A stretch of 64,000 bases of DNA from Lampropedia aestuarii (GCF_004803635.1 NZ_SSWX01000014.1:28778-92777); one strand, 5' to 3'. Positions 39,084-49,148 are shown, counted from the stretch's first letter. Numbers and translations are program-made. Notes: generated by a model not told the origin, from the sequence alone.

Positions 39084-39833
39084 CTACCCACGCCCAATAA
39101 ACCGCAATCCCACACCCGGCTCAGTCAACAAATACCTGGGCGCCGCCGCATCCTCGCCCAACTTCCCCCGCAGCTTCCCCACCAAGATCCGCAAATAATG
39201 CGTGTCCTGCAGATGCGAAGGCCCCCATACCTCCTTAAGAATTTGCGTCTGCGTAATCAAGCACCCAGGCTGGCGCACCAGCAAACTCAGCAGCGCAAAC
39301 TCTTTGCGGGTCAGTGTCACCACCTGGCCATCGAGCAGCACCTGGCGCTCAGCCAAGTCAATGGACAAGTGGCCATCGTCATACACCGGCGCTTGCTGGG
39401 CTACAGCCGGCAAATTGCGCAACACCACGCGAATACGCGCCATCAACTCCTCAATGCTGAACGGCTTGGTCACATAGTCGTTGGCACCACTGTCAAGCAG
39501 CGCCACTTTCTCCTGCTCAGTGGCACGCACGGTCAGCACAATCACTGGCACTTGCGACCATTGCCGCAACTCTTTGAGGACCTCACGGCCGTCCTGATCG
39601 GGCAGACCCAGATCAAGCACAACCAGGTCCGCGCCTTGGCTGGCCAGCGTCAGCAAGCCCCGCTCGCCGGTTTCAGCCAGCGAGGTCTGGTAGCCCTGGG
39701 CTCTGAGGCTGATGTCCAGAAATTTCCTGATTTGCGGCTCATCATCAATCACCAGCACGCGACGGGTAATGGCAGTGGCTGCTGCATTGGATGCTGCCTC
39801 ATTAGGCGAGATGGACGTGGTTGGGGTGCTCAT
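39084..39833 (-). CDS. kdpE: KDP operon response regulator KdpE
   Basis: OmpR-type response regulator, about 249 residues from ATG 39833 (a longer version could start at 39857). The receiver domain has the acidic pair in VLVIDDEP, the phosphorylated aspartate in VVLDLGLPDQDG, and KPF. The C-terminal winged helix ends in GVGLRFIGRG. It has a Thr/Ser/Ala-rich N-terminal extension of some 25 residues compared with E. coli KdpE. Its start lies within the end of kdpD, so the pair is translationally coupled. It should activate kdpA. Confidence 0.92.
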   Translation of the reverse strand: MSTPTTSISPNEAASNAAATAITRRVLVIDDEPQIRKFLDISLRAQGYQTSLAETGERGLLTLASQGADLVVLDLGLPDQDGREVLKELRQWSQVPVIVLTVRATEQEKVALLDSGANDYVTKPFSIEELMARIRVVLRNLPAVAQQAPVYDDGHLSIDLAERQVLLDGQVVTLTRKEFALLSLLVRQPGCLITQTQILKEVWGPSHLQDTHYLRILVGKLRGKLGEDAAAPRYLLTEPGVGLRFIGRG

Positions 39834-42555
39834 GGCTGGCGTCTTGGTGAGGCTCATCAATTTCAGGGACAGGCGTTAAAGGCAGGCAGATTCGAATCAC
39901 TGTACCCATGCCATCGGCACCAGGCAAGGCTTCGGTTTTGCCCATATGCGCGGCCACAATGCCCTGCACAATCGCCAGCCCCAGGCCTGTGCCGCGCTGA
40001 CCACGGTCGCCGCGCTCGACGCTGTAGAACATATCGAATACCTTGCGCCGTTCTGCCTCGGGAATACCAGGGCCACGATCGGCAATGTCGATCCATACCT
40101 GGGGCGAATCGCCCTGCCCTGGGTGAACGCGGACATGGATCGGCGTGTCGGGTGGAGAGAACTTCACCGCATTCTCCATCACATTGAACAGCGCCTGCTC
40201 AACCAGCGCCGGATGCACATGCAGCAGGCGCTGCTCAATGGCCATTGTGGATTCAATTTTTGCCTGTGGGATATAGCGCTGCAAACGGCGGATCGCCGAG
40301 CCCAGCAACTCATCAATGCCAATCCATTCGCGCGTCAAGCTCAGCCCGTCCTGGCCCAGCATGGTCATATCCAGCAGGTTCTGGATATAGCGGTCCAAGC
40401 GCTCGCCCTCCAGACGAATCGTCTCCAGCAGGCTGCGCCTGTCCTGGGCATCCATTTGGCTGCCGTAACTGCTCAGACTGTCTGCTGCGCCAATCATCGA
40501 GGCCAGTGGCGAGCGCAAGTCGTGAGAAACAGACGACAGCAAGGCCGAGCGCAAGCGCTCGGTTTCGGCCGAAACGCGCGCGCTCTCCAGCTCGGCCACC
40601 AAGCCAGTGCGAATGGCCGCCTGGGCGATGTCATCGACCATGCTTTCAGCCAAACGCCGTTGTTCAAAAGGCAGCCGCGTCATCGCACTGGGCATGCGCA
40701 GGCCAACGACCCCAAGCAACTTGTGCTCAACGCGGATGGGCAAGAACCACCATGGCGAGCTGGTCAGCGTATCGGTGTAACGCCCACTCGCAAGTCCGTG
40801 GCGGCGGCTCCACTGGGCTGCATGGCGGTCCTTTTCGCTCAACTCCTTGTAAGTACTCAACGGGCCATTGACCGCATTGATTTGCAGCCAGGCCTGGGCC
40901 TTGAGCGTGTCCTGCAAGGCCGTAGCGCCTGCCTGGATGACCTGGCCCAAGTCGGCCGCTTGCGCCAATTGCCGGCCTAGGTTCTGCATCGCCGTCGCAT
41001 GCGCATTGGCCGCACGCAAGGCTACGACCTGCATGCGCAGGCGCGATGCCAGCCGGCCTGCAATCAAGGCTGCAGCCAGAAAAAAGACCATCGTCATCAT
41101 GCCGCGTGCGGTGTCGATATGCAGCGTCATGCGTGGCTCAATAAAACCAAAGTTGTAAACCAGAAAGCACAACACCGATGTGACCACTGCCGCGGCCATG
41201 CGGGTGCGTGAGGCCACCAGCAGTACCGCCAGCAAGAAGATGATCGAGTATTCGGTCAGCCCCAATAAACGCTCGGCCAGCAAGGACACGCCAATCGCAC
41301 CGGCCACGGCAGTTGTCACCAGCAGCGCCTCGCGCCCAGGTGTGTGCTGCGCCCCGGTTTCGGCCAAACGCAGCCGGCGCTTGTACTGCGCCAGCATGGG
41401 CGCGCCCACAATCGTCAGCTCATAGTGCGCCCCCCGCGCGAGCAACTGCTCAATCAAGGTGGTATTGAAAATGCGGTGCCAAAAACTCTCACGGCCACGG
41501 CCAATCACAATCGAGCGGGCACCGCGAATCGCCGCCGCATCGAGCAAGGCCTGGGCGACGTCGTGGCCGTAAAGCATCTCGGTGCCGGCGCCCAGATTGC
41601 GCGCCAGCGCAAACGCGCGGTCCAACTCCATTTGCCGCGCCTGGCTGCGCTCAGACAAGGCTGGCAGCTCGGGCGCAGAGGCTGAATTGGCATACCCGGT
41701 ATCCACGCTCACCACCGACCAGGGCACGCCGCGCCGCTCGGCCACACGTCCGCCAGCGCGCACCAGATACTCGGACTGCCCCCGGCCATCAATGGCCACC
41801 AGCACATGGCGCTGAATCGGTGCATTCGTCAGGCCTCTGGCTGCGCGGCTTTCGCGCAAATCGGCATCGACATGGCTGGCCACGGTTTGCATCGCCAGCT
41901 CACGCAGCGCGGTCAGATTCGATGGCGAAAAAAACGCTTGCAACGCCTGCGTCGCTTGCTCGGGCAGGTAAATCTTGCCTTGATTCAAACGCTCAATCAG
42001 CTCCCGTGCGGGCAAGTCCACCAGGCGAATATCACGCAAACGTTCAAACACCAGATCCGGCACCGTTTCACTGACACGCACACCGGTAATCTGATGCACC
42101 TCGTCATTGAGGCTCTCCAGATGCTGGACGTTGATGGTCGTGTAGACATCAATGCCCGCATCGAGCAACTCCATCACATCCTGCCAGCGGCGCTCATGGC
42201 GGCTGCCAGGCGCATTTCGATGGGCCAGCTCATCGACCAGCACTATCGCAGGGCGGCGCGCCAGCAGCGCATCCAGGTCCATCTCTTCGAGTTGTCGGCC
42301 ACGGTAGCGCACCAGCTTACGCGGCTGGATCGCCAAGCCTTTGAGCATGGCCTGAGTGTCTTGGCGGCCATGGGTTTCAACTACGCCAACGAGCACATCG
42401 ACTTGCTGCTTGGCCAGTTCTTGGGCGCGGTTGAGCATCGCATAGGTTTTGCCAACGCCCGGCGCAGCGCCTAAAAACACCGTCAGCCGGCCTGCGGCTT
42501 GGCGTTGCAACTCGCCGAGCATCGCATCGGCTTGCTCCGAATTTTCAGCGCCCAT
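39802..42555 (-). CDS. kdpD: Potassium-sensing histidine kinase KdpD
   Basis: Membrane sensor kinase of 917 residues. Layout: N-terminal KdpD domain with Walker A FLGAAPGVGKT, a universal-stress-protein-like domain, four transmembrane helices (around 410-500), a GAF-like domain, then the kinase core with phospho-acceptor His in SSVSHDLRSPLASM, N box NVMENAVKFS, and ATP-binding DRGPGIP and GTGLGLAI. ATG 42555 has AGGAGAG upstream; a longer frame to 42627 would run into the preceding small gene. It phosphorylates KdpE under potassium limitation or osmotic stress. Confidence 0.95.
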   Translation of the reverse strand: MGAENSEQADAMLGELQRQAAGRLTVFLGAAPGVGKTYAMLNRAQELAKQQVDVLVGVVETHGRQDTQAMLKGLAIQPRKLVRYRGRQLEEMDLDALLARRPAIVLVDELAHRNAPGSRHERRWQDVMELLDAGIDVYTTINVQHLESLNDEVHQITGVRVSETVPDLVFERLRDIRLVDLPARELIERLNQGKIYLPEQATQALQAFFSPSNLTALRELAMQTVASHVDADLRESRAARGLTNAPIQRHVLVAIDGRGQSEYLVRAGGRVAERRGVPWSVVSVDTGYANSASAPELPALSERSQARQMELDRAFALARNLGAGTEMLYGHDVAQALLDAAAIRGARSIVIGRGRESFWHRIFNTTLIEQLLARGAHYELTIVGAPMLAQYKRRLRLAETGAQHTPGREALLVTTAVAGAIGVSLLAERLLGLTEYSIIFLLAVLLVASRTRMAAAVVTSVLCFLVYNFGFIEPRMTLHIDTARGMMTMVFFLAAALIAGRLASRLRMQVVALRAANAHATAMQNLGRQLAQAADLGQVIQAGATALQDTLKAQAWLQINAVNGPLSTYKELSEKDRHAAQWSRRHGLASGRYTDTLTSSPWWFLPIRVEHKLLGVVGLRMPSAMTRLPFEQRRLAESMVDDIAQAAIRTGLVAELESARVSAETERLRSALLSSVSHDLRSPLASMIGAADSLSSYGSQMDAQDRRSLLETIRLEGERLDRYIQNLLDMTMLGQDGLSLTREWIGIDELLGSAIRRLQRYIPQAKIESTMAIEQRLLHVHPALVEQALFNVMENAVKFSPPDTPIHVRVHPGQGDSPQVWIDIADRGPGIPEAERRKVFDMFYSVERGDRGQRGTGLGLAIVQGIVAAHMGKTEALPGADGMGTVIRICLPLTPVPEIDEPHQDASHEHPNHVHLA

Positions 42556-42598
42556 CGTGCGCTCTCCTGCAAATGTACGGTGATGAACGGGTTCTTGA

Positions 42599-42994
42599 TC
42601 ATTCTCGCAGAGTTGCGAGCGCAGCACTGCGCGTCTCCAATGGAGATACCGCGCGCGCAGCCCAGCGGGCCAATTCAGAGGCAGAACCGGACTTTGGCAG
42701 CATCAGCGTGATTGGCCAGCGCAAGCTGCTCCCCAGCACCTCAGCCAGCTCCAAACTGTGGCGTCCGCTGATGGCCACATGCGCCAAACGGCCCACACTG
42801 CCACACAATAAACGGATTGCAGCGCGCCCCATCTCGCCGGCTGGAAATGCCATGGTGCAACGCAAGCGGCCCGAAGACTCCACCAAGGCCAGATGAATAT
42901 GCTGCCTGCCACACACCAGCCCCATAAACAAACTGGGCGCACCGGGTTGAATGGACGATGGATTCAAGTGCATACCAATGCAAGCCAACTGCAC
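42599..42994 (-). CDS. Unknown small protein between kdpC and kdpD
   Basis: Reading frame of 131 residues from GTG 42994 (one base after the kdpC stop, behind GAGG), or 124 residues from ATG 42973. It ends 43 bp before kdpD, so it fits exactly into the operon, and its codon use resembles the neighbours. No signal peptide or membrane helix. The order is a short variable start, then GLVCGRQHIHLALVESSGRL, a segment with two cysteines, and a helical C-terminus. The beta-strand pattern of the first half loosely recalls RNase H-like folds, but no catalytic acids are evident. I do not recognise the family, and it is absent from the E. coli kdp operon. Confidence 0.55.
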   Translation of the reverse strand: MQLACIGMHLNPSSIQPGAPSLFMGLVCGRQHIHLALVESSGRLRCTMAFPAGEMGRAAIRLLCGSVGRLAHVAISGRHSLELAEVLGSSLRWPITLMLPKSGSASELARWAARAVSPLETRSAALATLRE

Positions 42995-42995
42995 C

Positions 42996-43655
42996 TCATT
43001 GCCCAGCTTGAGGCTGCGCAGGCAAAGCCTCCAAGGCCAGGTTCAACGCCAGCACATTCACGCGTGGCTGGCCAAGCAGCCCGAATTGCTTAGCCTGGGT
43101 GTGCTGCTGCACCAATTGCGCCAGCGCAGCGCGGCTCATGCTCCTGGCGCGTGCCACGCTGTCGATCTGAATCTCAGCCGCCAGCGGGCTGATATCAGGG
43201 TCGATGCCAGCGCCAGAGGCAGTGAGCAAATCACTGGGAATTGCAGCGGGATCGACCCCGTAGCGCGTGCTCAGGGTTTGGCGCAAAGCGTCTATTTGCG
43301 CACGCAGCGCTGGGTTGGTGCGCGCCATATTGCTGCCGCCAGCGGCCATTGGGTCATAGTCCACCGCAGAAGGCCTGGATTGGAAGAAGCGCTCGGACAC
43401 AAAAGGCTGGCCCACCAAGGCCGAGCCAATCACACGCTCGTTGCGCTCGATCACACTGCCATTGGCCTGCGCTGCAAACAGGGCTTGGCCCAGGCCAACA
43501 CCGGCCAGTGGATAAGCCAGTCCACACAATAGGACGCCAATGATCAACAAGCCCAGGGCTGCGCGCAGGCTGCCCTGGTCGCTCACCGGTGCATCAGCAG
43601 ATGCTGCAACAGGCTGCGGCGAAACCACACTGGGGTTCATGGTAATTGGATTCAT
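42996..43655 (-). CDS. kdpC: Potassium-transporting ATPase subunit KdpC
   Basis: Single-span membrane subunit of the KdpFABC pump, 219 residues. Helix at about 30-55, then a periplasmic domain with the family blocks QPFVSERFFQSRPSAVDYDP, GGSNMARTNP and DLLTASGAGIDPDISP. GAGGTGA lies before ATG 43655. It follows kdpB by 20 bp. The N-terminal 28 residues are a longer cytoplasmic lead than in E. coli. Confidence 0.95.
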   Translation of the reverse strand: MNPITMNPSVVSPQPVAASADAPVSDQGSLRAALGLLIIGVLLCGLAYPLAGVGLGQALFAAQANGSVIERNERVIGSALVGQPFVSERFFQSRPSAVDYDPMAAGGSNMARTNPALRAQIDALRQTLSTRYGVDPAAIPSDLLTASGAGIDPDISPLAAEIQIDSVARARSMSRAALAQLVQQHTQAKQFGLLGQPRVNVLALNLALEALPAQPQAGQ

Positions 43656-43675
43656 CTCGTCACCTCAAACAATCA

Positions 43676-45727
43676 TTACAAAGGCAATACAGCCGTCAAC
43701 CCCATGTCGATCAGCTTGATGGCCACAAATGGCACGACCACACCGCCCACGCCGTAGACCAGCATGTTGCCCAGCAACAGTTGGTTGGCCGTGGCGGGCT
43801 TGAAGTGCACCCCTCGCAAGGCCAGCGGAATCAGGGCCGGAATGATCAGGGCGTTGAAAATCAGCGCAGCCAGCACTGCGCTTGCAGGGCTGCTCAGCTG
43901 CATCACATTGAGGGCCTCCATGGAAGGGATGGCGGCTGCAAAGACCGCAGGCAAGATGGCAAAGTACTTGGAGACATCATTGGCCAAAGAGAACGTGGTC
44001 AGCGCGCCGCGTGTGATCAGCTGCTGTTTGCCAATCTCGACGATGGCCAGCAATTTGGCCGGGTCACTGTCCAAATCCACCATATTGCCCGCTTCTTTGG
44101 CCGCCTGTGTGCCCGAATTCATCGCCAGGCCCACATCGGCCTGGGCCAAGGCTGGTGCATCATTCGTGCCATCGCCAACCATGGCGACTAAGCGGCCTTC
44201 GGCCTGCTCGGCCCGAATGCGTGCGAGCTTGTCCTCAGGGCGCGCTTGGGCGATGTAGTCATCAACGCCAGCTTCGGCAGCGATGCTGGCAGCCGTCAAC
44301 TCGTTATCGCCGGTAATCATGACGGTGCGCACCCCCATTTCGCGCAAGCGGCTAAAGCGCTCTTTGATACCGTGTTTGATCACATCTGACAGCGCAATCA
44401 CCCCCAGAATCTGCTGGTCCTGCGCCACCACCAAAGGCGTGGCCCCCGTGCTGGCAATATCGCGCACCAAAGCGCCCAAACCTGCGGGCACGATACCGCC
44501 CTGGCTTTTCACAAACTGCTCCATCGCATCCACGGCCCCTTTGCGGATGCGCCGATCAGGCAAATCCACCCCTGACATACGCGTTTGCGCGGTGAACTCG
44601 ATAAACGCAGACTGTGCAGGAGCGCCCTGATGCGCCCCCTGCTCGCGCGCCAATTTCACGATTGACTTGCCCTCTGGGGTCGGATCGGCCAAAGACGCCA
44701 GCAATGCGGCCTCTCTGAGCAACGCTGGCGAGACGCCATTGACCGTCTGGAATGCCGTGGCTTGCCGATCGCCGTAGGTAATGGTGCCGGTCTTGTCCAG
44801 CAGCAACACGTCAACATCACCGGCAACCTCAACGGCCTTGCCTGACTTGGCCAGCACATTGGCCTGTAATGCGCGGTTCATCCCGGCAATACCAATGGCT
44901 GGCAGCAGCCCGCCGATGGTGGTCGGAATCAAGCACACCAGCAACGCCACCAGCAACACAATATTGATGTGCACACCTACGGCCGCGCCAATCACTGGCA
45001 GCGTGATGACAACGATCAAAAACGTCAACGTCATCACGGCCAGCAAAATCCCCAACGCCACTTCATTGGGTGTTTTTTGGCGATTCGAGCCTTCAACCAG
45101 GGCAATCATGCGGTCCAGAAAGCTGTTGCCAGGCTCGGCCGTTACGCGCACCACAATGCGGTCAGACAGCACCTTGGTGCCACCAATCACGCCCGAGCGA
45201 TCGGTGCCAGCCTCGCGCAACACTGGCGCTGACTCACCGGTCACGGCCGCTTCATTGATGGCAGCCAAGCCTTCAACAATTTCGCCGTCGGCAGGCACCA
45301 GCTGCTCGCTCTCAACCACAACCAAATCGCCTTGTTTGAGTTCATTGGCAGCAATGGTTTGCTCGCCCCCGGATGGCAGCAATCGTCTGGCAACCAAATC
45401 CTGACGGGCGCGGCGCAAAGAGGCTGCTTGGCCGCGACCGCGCGACTCCGCCACGGCCTCGGCGTAGTTACCAAACAGCACGGTCACCAACAAAATAGCC
45501 GTCACTGCCCAGCCAAAACCTGCACTGGTCCAGCCTGCCAAGGTGGCCAGCGCGGTGGTCAGCGTGCCCAGCCACACCACGGCCATGACGGGGTTTTTCA
45601 CCATATGCTGTGGTGCCAGCTTGGCAATGGCGCTGCGTAAGGTTGGCCCGCAATGGCGCGCCACTGCAGCCTCGGCCTGCGCGCCTTGCGTTTCTGCGCT
45701 ATGGGCGCTGCGATGCATTGAATTCAT
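43676..45727 (-). CDS. kdpB: Potassium-transporting P-type ATPase subunit KdpB
   Basis: Catalytic subunit of the high-affinity potassium pump, 683 residues. Phosphorylated Asp311 lies in DKTGTITYG; actuator VTGESAPV, hinge and VGDGTNDAPALAQADVGLAM are intact. ATG 45727 was chosen for the GGAG seven bases before it; a GTG two codons earlier is also in frame. It lies 17 bp after kdpA. Membrane segments number about seven, as in the family. Confidence 0.97.
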   Translation of the reverse strand: MNSMHRSAHSAETQGAQAEAAVARHCGPTLRSAIAKLAPQHMVKNPVMAVVWLGTLTTALATLAGWTSAGFGWAVTAILLVTVLFGNYAEAVAESRGRGQAASLRRARQDLVARRLLPSGGEQTIAANELKQGDLVVVESEQLVPADGEIVEGLAAINEAAVTGESAPVLREAGTDRSGVIGGTKVLSDRIVVRVTAEPGNSFLDRMIALVEGSNRQKTPNEVALGILLAVMTLTFLIVVITLPVIGAAVGVHINIVLLVALLVCLIPTTIGGLLPAIGIAGMNRALQANVLAKSGKAVEVAGDVDVLLLDKTGTITYGDRQATAFQTVNGVSPALLREAALLASLADPTPEGKSIVKLAREQGAHQGAPAQSAFIEFTAQTRMSGVDLPDRRIRKGAVDAMEQFVKSQGGIVPAGLGALVRDIASTGATPLVVAQDQQILGVIALSDVIKHGIKERFSRLREMGVRTVMITGDNELTAASIAAEAGVDDYIAQARPEDKLARIRAEQAEGRLVAMVGDGTNDAPALAQADVGLAMNSGTQAAKEAGNMVDLDSDPAKLLAIVEIGKQQLITRGALTTFSLANDVSKYFAILPAVFAAAIPSMEALNVMQLSSPASAVLAALIFNALIIPALIPLALRGVHFKPATANQLLLGNMLVYGVGGVVVPFVAIKLIDMGLTAVLPL

Positions 45728-45744
45728 GGTCACTCTCCGATCGG

Positions 45745-47463
45745 TTATTGAGTCAATAAGCCAGCCAGGCTCAAATGGTCGGCCACAGGCCCCAGCACCA
45801 ATACAGGCATGAATTGCAGCAGGGTCAAGGTGACAATCACAGCCATCAAAGTCAGCGCAAAAGTCGGCGTTTCGATCTGCAGACTGCCCATGCTTTCAGG
45901 CGCTTTGCGTTTGCGTGCCAGCATCGAGGCAATCACCAAAGGAATAATCAGCGCCGGGTAGCGGCCAGCCAGCAGCAACAGCGCAGCGCTCAGGTTCCAC
46001 CAGCGTGTGTTGTCTGCCAGGCCTTCAAAACCTGAGCCATTGTTTGCAAATGCCGACGTGTACTCATAAAACACCTGGCCGATTGCATGAAAGCCTGGAT
46101 TGGAGGTGCCAGCAAGAGCGGGAAAAGCCAGAGCCACGGCCGTAAAGCTCAGCAGCATCAAGGGCTGCAGCAAGACCAGCACGGCCAGCAGGCGCACTTC
46201 TGGTGCTTCAATCTTGCGACCAAACAGCTCGGGCGTGCGCCCAGTCATCAAGCCGGCCAAAAATACCGCCAGCAGCAAATACGTCAAAAACTGCTGCAAA
46301 CCACTGCCAATGCCTCCCCAAATGCCATTGATCAACATATTGCTGATGCTGACCAGGCTGCTCAAAGGTGCCATCGAGTCGTGCATGGCATTGACCGAGC
46401 CGTTGGAGGTTTGTGTCGTCAAAGCCGCCCAAAGCGCCGAAGCTTCAGCGCCAAAACGCTGCTCCTTGCCCTCCATCAAGGCCGCATCCGTGGAAGTGGC
46501 CGAATAACCCTCCGACCAAATCGCAATGCCAGTCGAGATGACCGACATGGTCAGCATCGTGCCCAGCACCAACGCCGCAAATTTGCGTCTGCCAGTCAAC
46601 GCGCCGATCATGAAGACCACAGCCACGGGCACCACGACCAGCGCCAACGTCTCCAGCAGATTTGACAGGGGTGTCGGATTCTCCAATGGGGTGGTGCTGT
46701 TGGGGCCATACCAACCGCCCCCATTGGTGCCCAATTGTTTGATGGCCACCATCGGCGCGACCGGACCCAAGGGGATTTTTTGCCCAGCCATCCCTGCGGC
46801 CGCATCGACAGGAGTGGCCACCGGCCCACCTGCCAACGTTGCTGGCACGCCTTGGCTGGTCAGTGCCAGCGACCAGATCAGGCACAGCGGCAACATGAAG
46901 CGCACGGTCGCGCGCACCACATCGGCCCAGTAATTGCCCACGTCAACCACGCCCCCCTCTTGCCCAGTCTGCTTGCGCTGCGCCGCATTGCGCCCACCGA
47001 ACAGCCCGCGCAGTGTGGCCACGCACAGCGCCAGGCCCATCATTGGGGTGAGCACCTGCAGGCTCACAATCACCAGCATGTGCGAGAGCAACGATATCTG
47101 CGCTTGGCCTGAGTAATGCTGCTGGTTGGTATTGGTCACAAACGATACCGCCGTATGCAGCGCCAAGTCCCAGCTCATGTTGGGCGCGCCATTGGGGTTC
47201 AACGGCAGCCAAGCCTGCACCATCAGCACGCCCCAAGCCAAACCAAACAGCAATACATTACTGAGTAAAAACGCCGTCACATAGCCTTTGCAGCTCATGC
47301 CACGCGCCGCATTGGTGCCCAGCAAGGCATAAATTGGCCGCTCTATCCAACCAAATAAACGGTCACCACGCATGGGCTCACCGCGCATCACAGCGGCCAA
47401 GTACAGGCCCAAAGGCCAGCCCAGCAGCAAGGCTGCTGCTATAACAATCATCCATTCAGACAT
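45745..47463 (-). CDS. kdpA: Potassium-transporting ATPase potassium-binding subunit KdpA
   Basis: Channel-like potassium-binding subunit, 572 residues with about ten membrane helices and four pore loops (TNTNQQHYSG, GTNGGGWYGPNST, TTQTSNGSVNAM, TSAFANNGSGFEG). The second loop carries the GTNGGG selectivity sequence. TAGGAG lies 11 bases before ATG 47463. It is the first gene of the operon; I find no kdpF reading frame before it. A KdpE-like box and a tetranucleotide repeat lie upstream. Confidence 0.97.
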   Translation of the reverse strand: MSEWMIVIAAALLLGWPLGLYLAAVMRGEPMRGDRLFGWIERPIYALLGTNAARGMSCKGYVTAFLLSNVLLFGLAWGVLMVQAWLPLNPNGAPNMSWDLALHTAVSFVTNTNQQHYSGQAQISLLSHMLVIVSLQVLTPMMGLALCVATLRGLFGGRNAAQRKQTGQEGGVVDVGNYWADVVRATVRFMLPLCLIWSLALTSQGVPATLAGGPVATPVDAAAGMAGQKIPLGPVAPMVAIKQLGTNGGGWYGPNSTTPLENPTPLSNLLETLALVVVPVAVVFMIGALTGRRKFAALVLGTMLTMSVISTGIAIWSEGYSATSTDAALMEGKEQRFGAEASALWAALTTQTSNGSVNAMHDSMAPLSSLVSISNMLINGIWGGIGSGLQQFLTYLLLAVFLAGLMTGRTPELFGRKIEAPEVRLLAVLVLLQPLMLLSFTAVALAFPALAGTSNPGFHAIGQVFYEYTSAFANNGSGFEGLADNTRWWNLSAALLLLAGRYPALIIPLVIASMLARKRKAPESMGSLQIETPTFALTLMAVIVTLTLLQFMPVLVLGPVADHLSLAGLLTQ

Positions 47464-47536
47464 ATGAAAGACACTCCTAATCAGGACTGGCAGTGTCGAT
47501 CTGGTGGCCGTAAAGAATCTATGCCTAAATGGGCCA

Positions 47537-47556
47537 GGAGCGTAAAGAAAGCGTAA
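47537..47556 (-). promoter_or_regulatory. Candidate KdpE box upstream of kdpA
   Basis: On the kdpA strand the sequence TTACGCTTTCTTTACGCTCC agrees at most positions with the E. coli KdpE site as I recall it (TTATACTTTTTTTACACCCC). It is centred about 83 bp before the kdpA start. Confidence 0.55.
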
Positions 47557-47574
47557 TTTTTTAGGCCATGATGG

Positions 47575-47612
<38 letters not shown>

Positions 47613-47779
47613 TTTGGCGCAGTTGCGCACCTCAATGGCCAGCATCCAAAACAGGCACTGTCACAGGCGCGCCTGTGTTCATCGTCGTGCGCGCAGCCCG
47701 CGCTGCAGCGCAAGCCGCACGGCCGCCGCCAGCGGCCCGATCACTCAATGGTGCCGCGCAAGACCAGCGCAGTGGGGCG

Positions 47780-49042
47780 TCAAGACGCAGGTCGCTTCAT
47801 GTCGCACTGCGGCTCTTGCACCAACACCTCGCCAGCAAACATGCCATCGGTGCGAAAGCCATAATTGGTGCCCTCCCAGCCCACAGTCACCTTGTCGCCA
47901 TCAACGGGAGCTACCGTATTGACCACTTGTGGCAACAGCAATTGGTGATCAGCCGCACGCATCGTGACAGGACCAATGACGCTGTCGTAGCTCAGGCCCT
48001 CTAAAGCGTGCGCCACTTCTAGCGAGGCCATGCTGCCTGCCCTGTCAATCGCTGCGGCCAGCAAGCGCGGCGTGAAATCAATGCGGGGGGCCAAAAAGTC
48101 TTTGCCGGTGCGTGCGTTGTAGGCCTTGGCCAAGCCATGCGCGGCCTCGGTATTGGCTTGTCCTGGATGCCATTCGGCCACCCAGGTCAGCTTGCCCTTT
48201 TGAATCATCGACACAGCAGACACCGTGCCCGGCATGCTGCCTGCGCTGTGGTTGAAGAAATGCCAATCGCGTCCGGCATCGCCAGCGGCGCGCATCAACA
48301 AGGTCAGATCCTGGCCCCAGTTGCCAGTGATCAGGGCCGTGGCGCCGGTTTGCGCGGCATTGCCCACATAGGGTGCAAAGTCTTTGACCTGGCCAATCGG
48401 GTGCAGCATCTCTCCAGTGAATTCAATATCGGGCCGCGCTTGGCCCACCATCGCACGGCCATAGCTGGCCCACTGGCGGCCATGCGCGTAGTCCTGGTTG
48501 AGCAGGAAGATTTTTTCCACATCGGGCATCTGGGCAATCACGTTGGCCAGAGCCTGCATTTTCATCGCCGTACTGGCCTCGGTTTGAAAATGCCAGAAAC
48601 TGCAGTTTTTACCCGTGAGTTCTGGATCAATCGATGAATGGTTGAGCACCAGCAATTCTTTGCCAGGGTTGCGCCGGTTCCAGCGCTCGACCGCCTGCAC
48701 CAGCGAGGTGACGACCGACGAGCCTGAGCCCCCAGTGATCACCGCTCTGGCCCCTTGGTCAATCGCGGCTTGCAACACACTTTGGCTCTCTTGCGCCGAG
48801 AGTTTGCTGTCAAATTGCAGCATCTCCAAGGGTATTCCGCCCAACACGCCGCCCTTAGCATTGATGTCTTCCACCGCATATTGCAAGTGGCTCAGCATCA
48901 GCTCACCCACATTGGCAAACGGTCCAGACAGTGGATCGATATAGGCCAGTTTGTAGGTTTCCTGCGCCTGAGCGGCCGCGCCTATCGCCAGGCCTGCCGC
49001 GATGGCCATCGCTGCTAACTTGACTGGTTGTTGGATTCGCAC
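47780..49042 (-). CDS. Branched-chain-amino-acid-type ABC transporter substrate-binding protein
   Basis: Periplasmic type 1 binding protein (LivJ/HAAT-like) of 420 residues. Signal peptide ends about AAAQAQ, then YKLAYIDPLSGPFANVGE and FDSKLSAQESQSVLQAAIDQGARAVITGGS. Start GTG 49042 has AAGGAGA seven bases upstream; the longer frame from 49081 has no such support. No permease or ATPase genes are nearby, so it is either an orphan or part of a scattered transporter. Proximity to the TetR/ligase/carboxylase block hints at uptake of a related acid. Confidence 0.85.
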   Translation of the reverse strand: MRIQQPVKLAAMAIAAGLAIGAAAQAQETYKLAYIDPLSGPFANVGELMLSHLQYAVEDINAKGGVLGGIPLEMLQFDSKLSAQESQSVLQAAIDQGARAVITGGSGSSVVTSLVQAVERWNRRNPGKELLVLNHSSIDPELTGKNCSFWHFQTEASTAMKMQALANVIAQMPDVEKIFLLNQDYAHGRQWASYGRAMVGQARPDIEFTGEMLHPIGQVKDFAPYVGNAAQTGATALITGNWGQDLTLLMRAAGDAGRDWHFFNHSAGSMPGTVSAVSMIQKGKLTWVAEWHPGQANTEAAHGLAKAYNARTGKDFLAPRIDFTPRLLAAAIDRAGSMASLEVAHALEGLSYDSVIGPVTMRAADHQLLLPQVVNTVAPVDGDKVTVGWEGTNYGFRTDGMFAGEVLVQEPQCDMKRPAS

Positions 49043-49148
49043 CTGGTTGTCTCCTTCGTTGTTGTTGGGAGCTTGTCCCATTTTGGAAGTAAGGCAGCAG
49101 CTTCTGGCAACGCCGCACTGCGACCACTGGCCACCATGGGTGGTGGTT

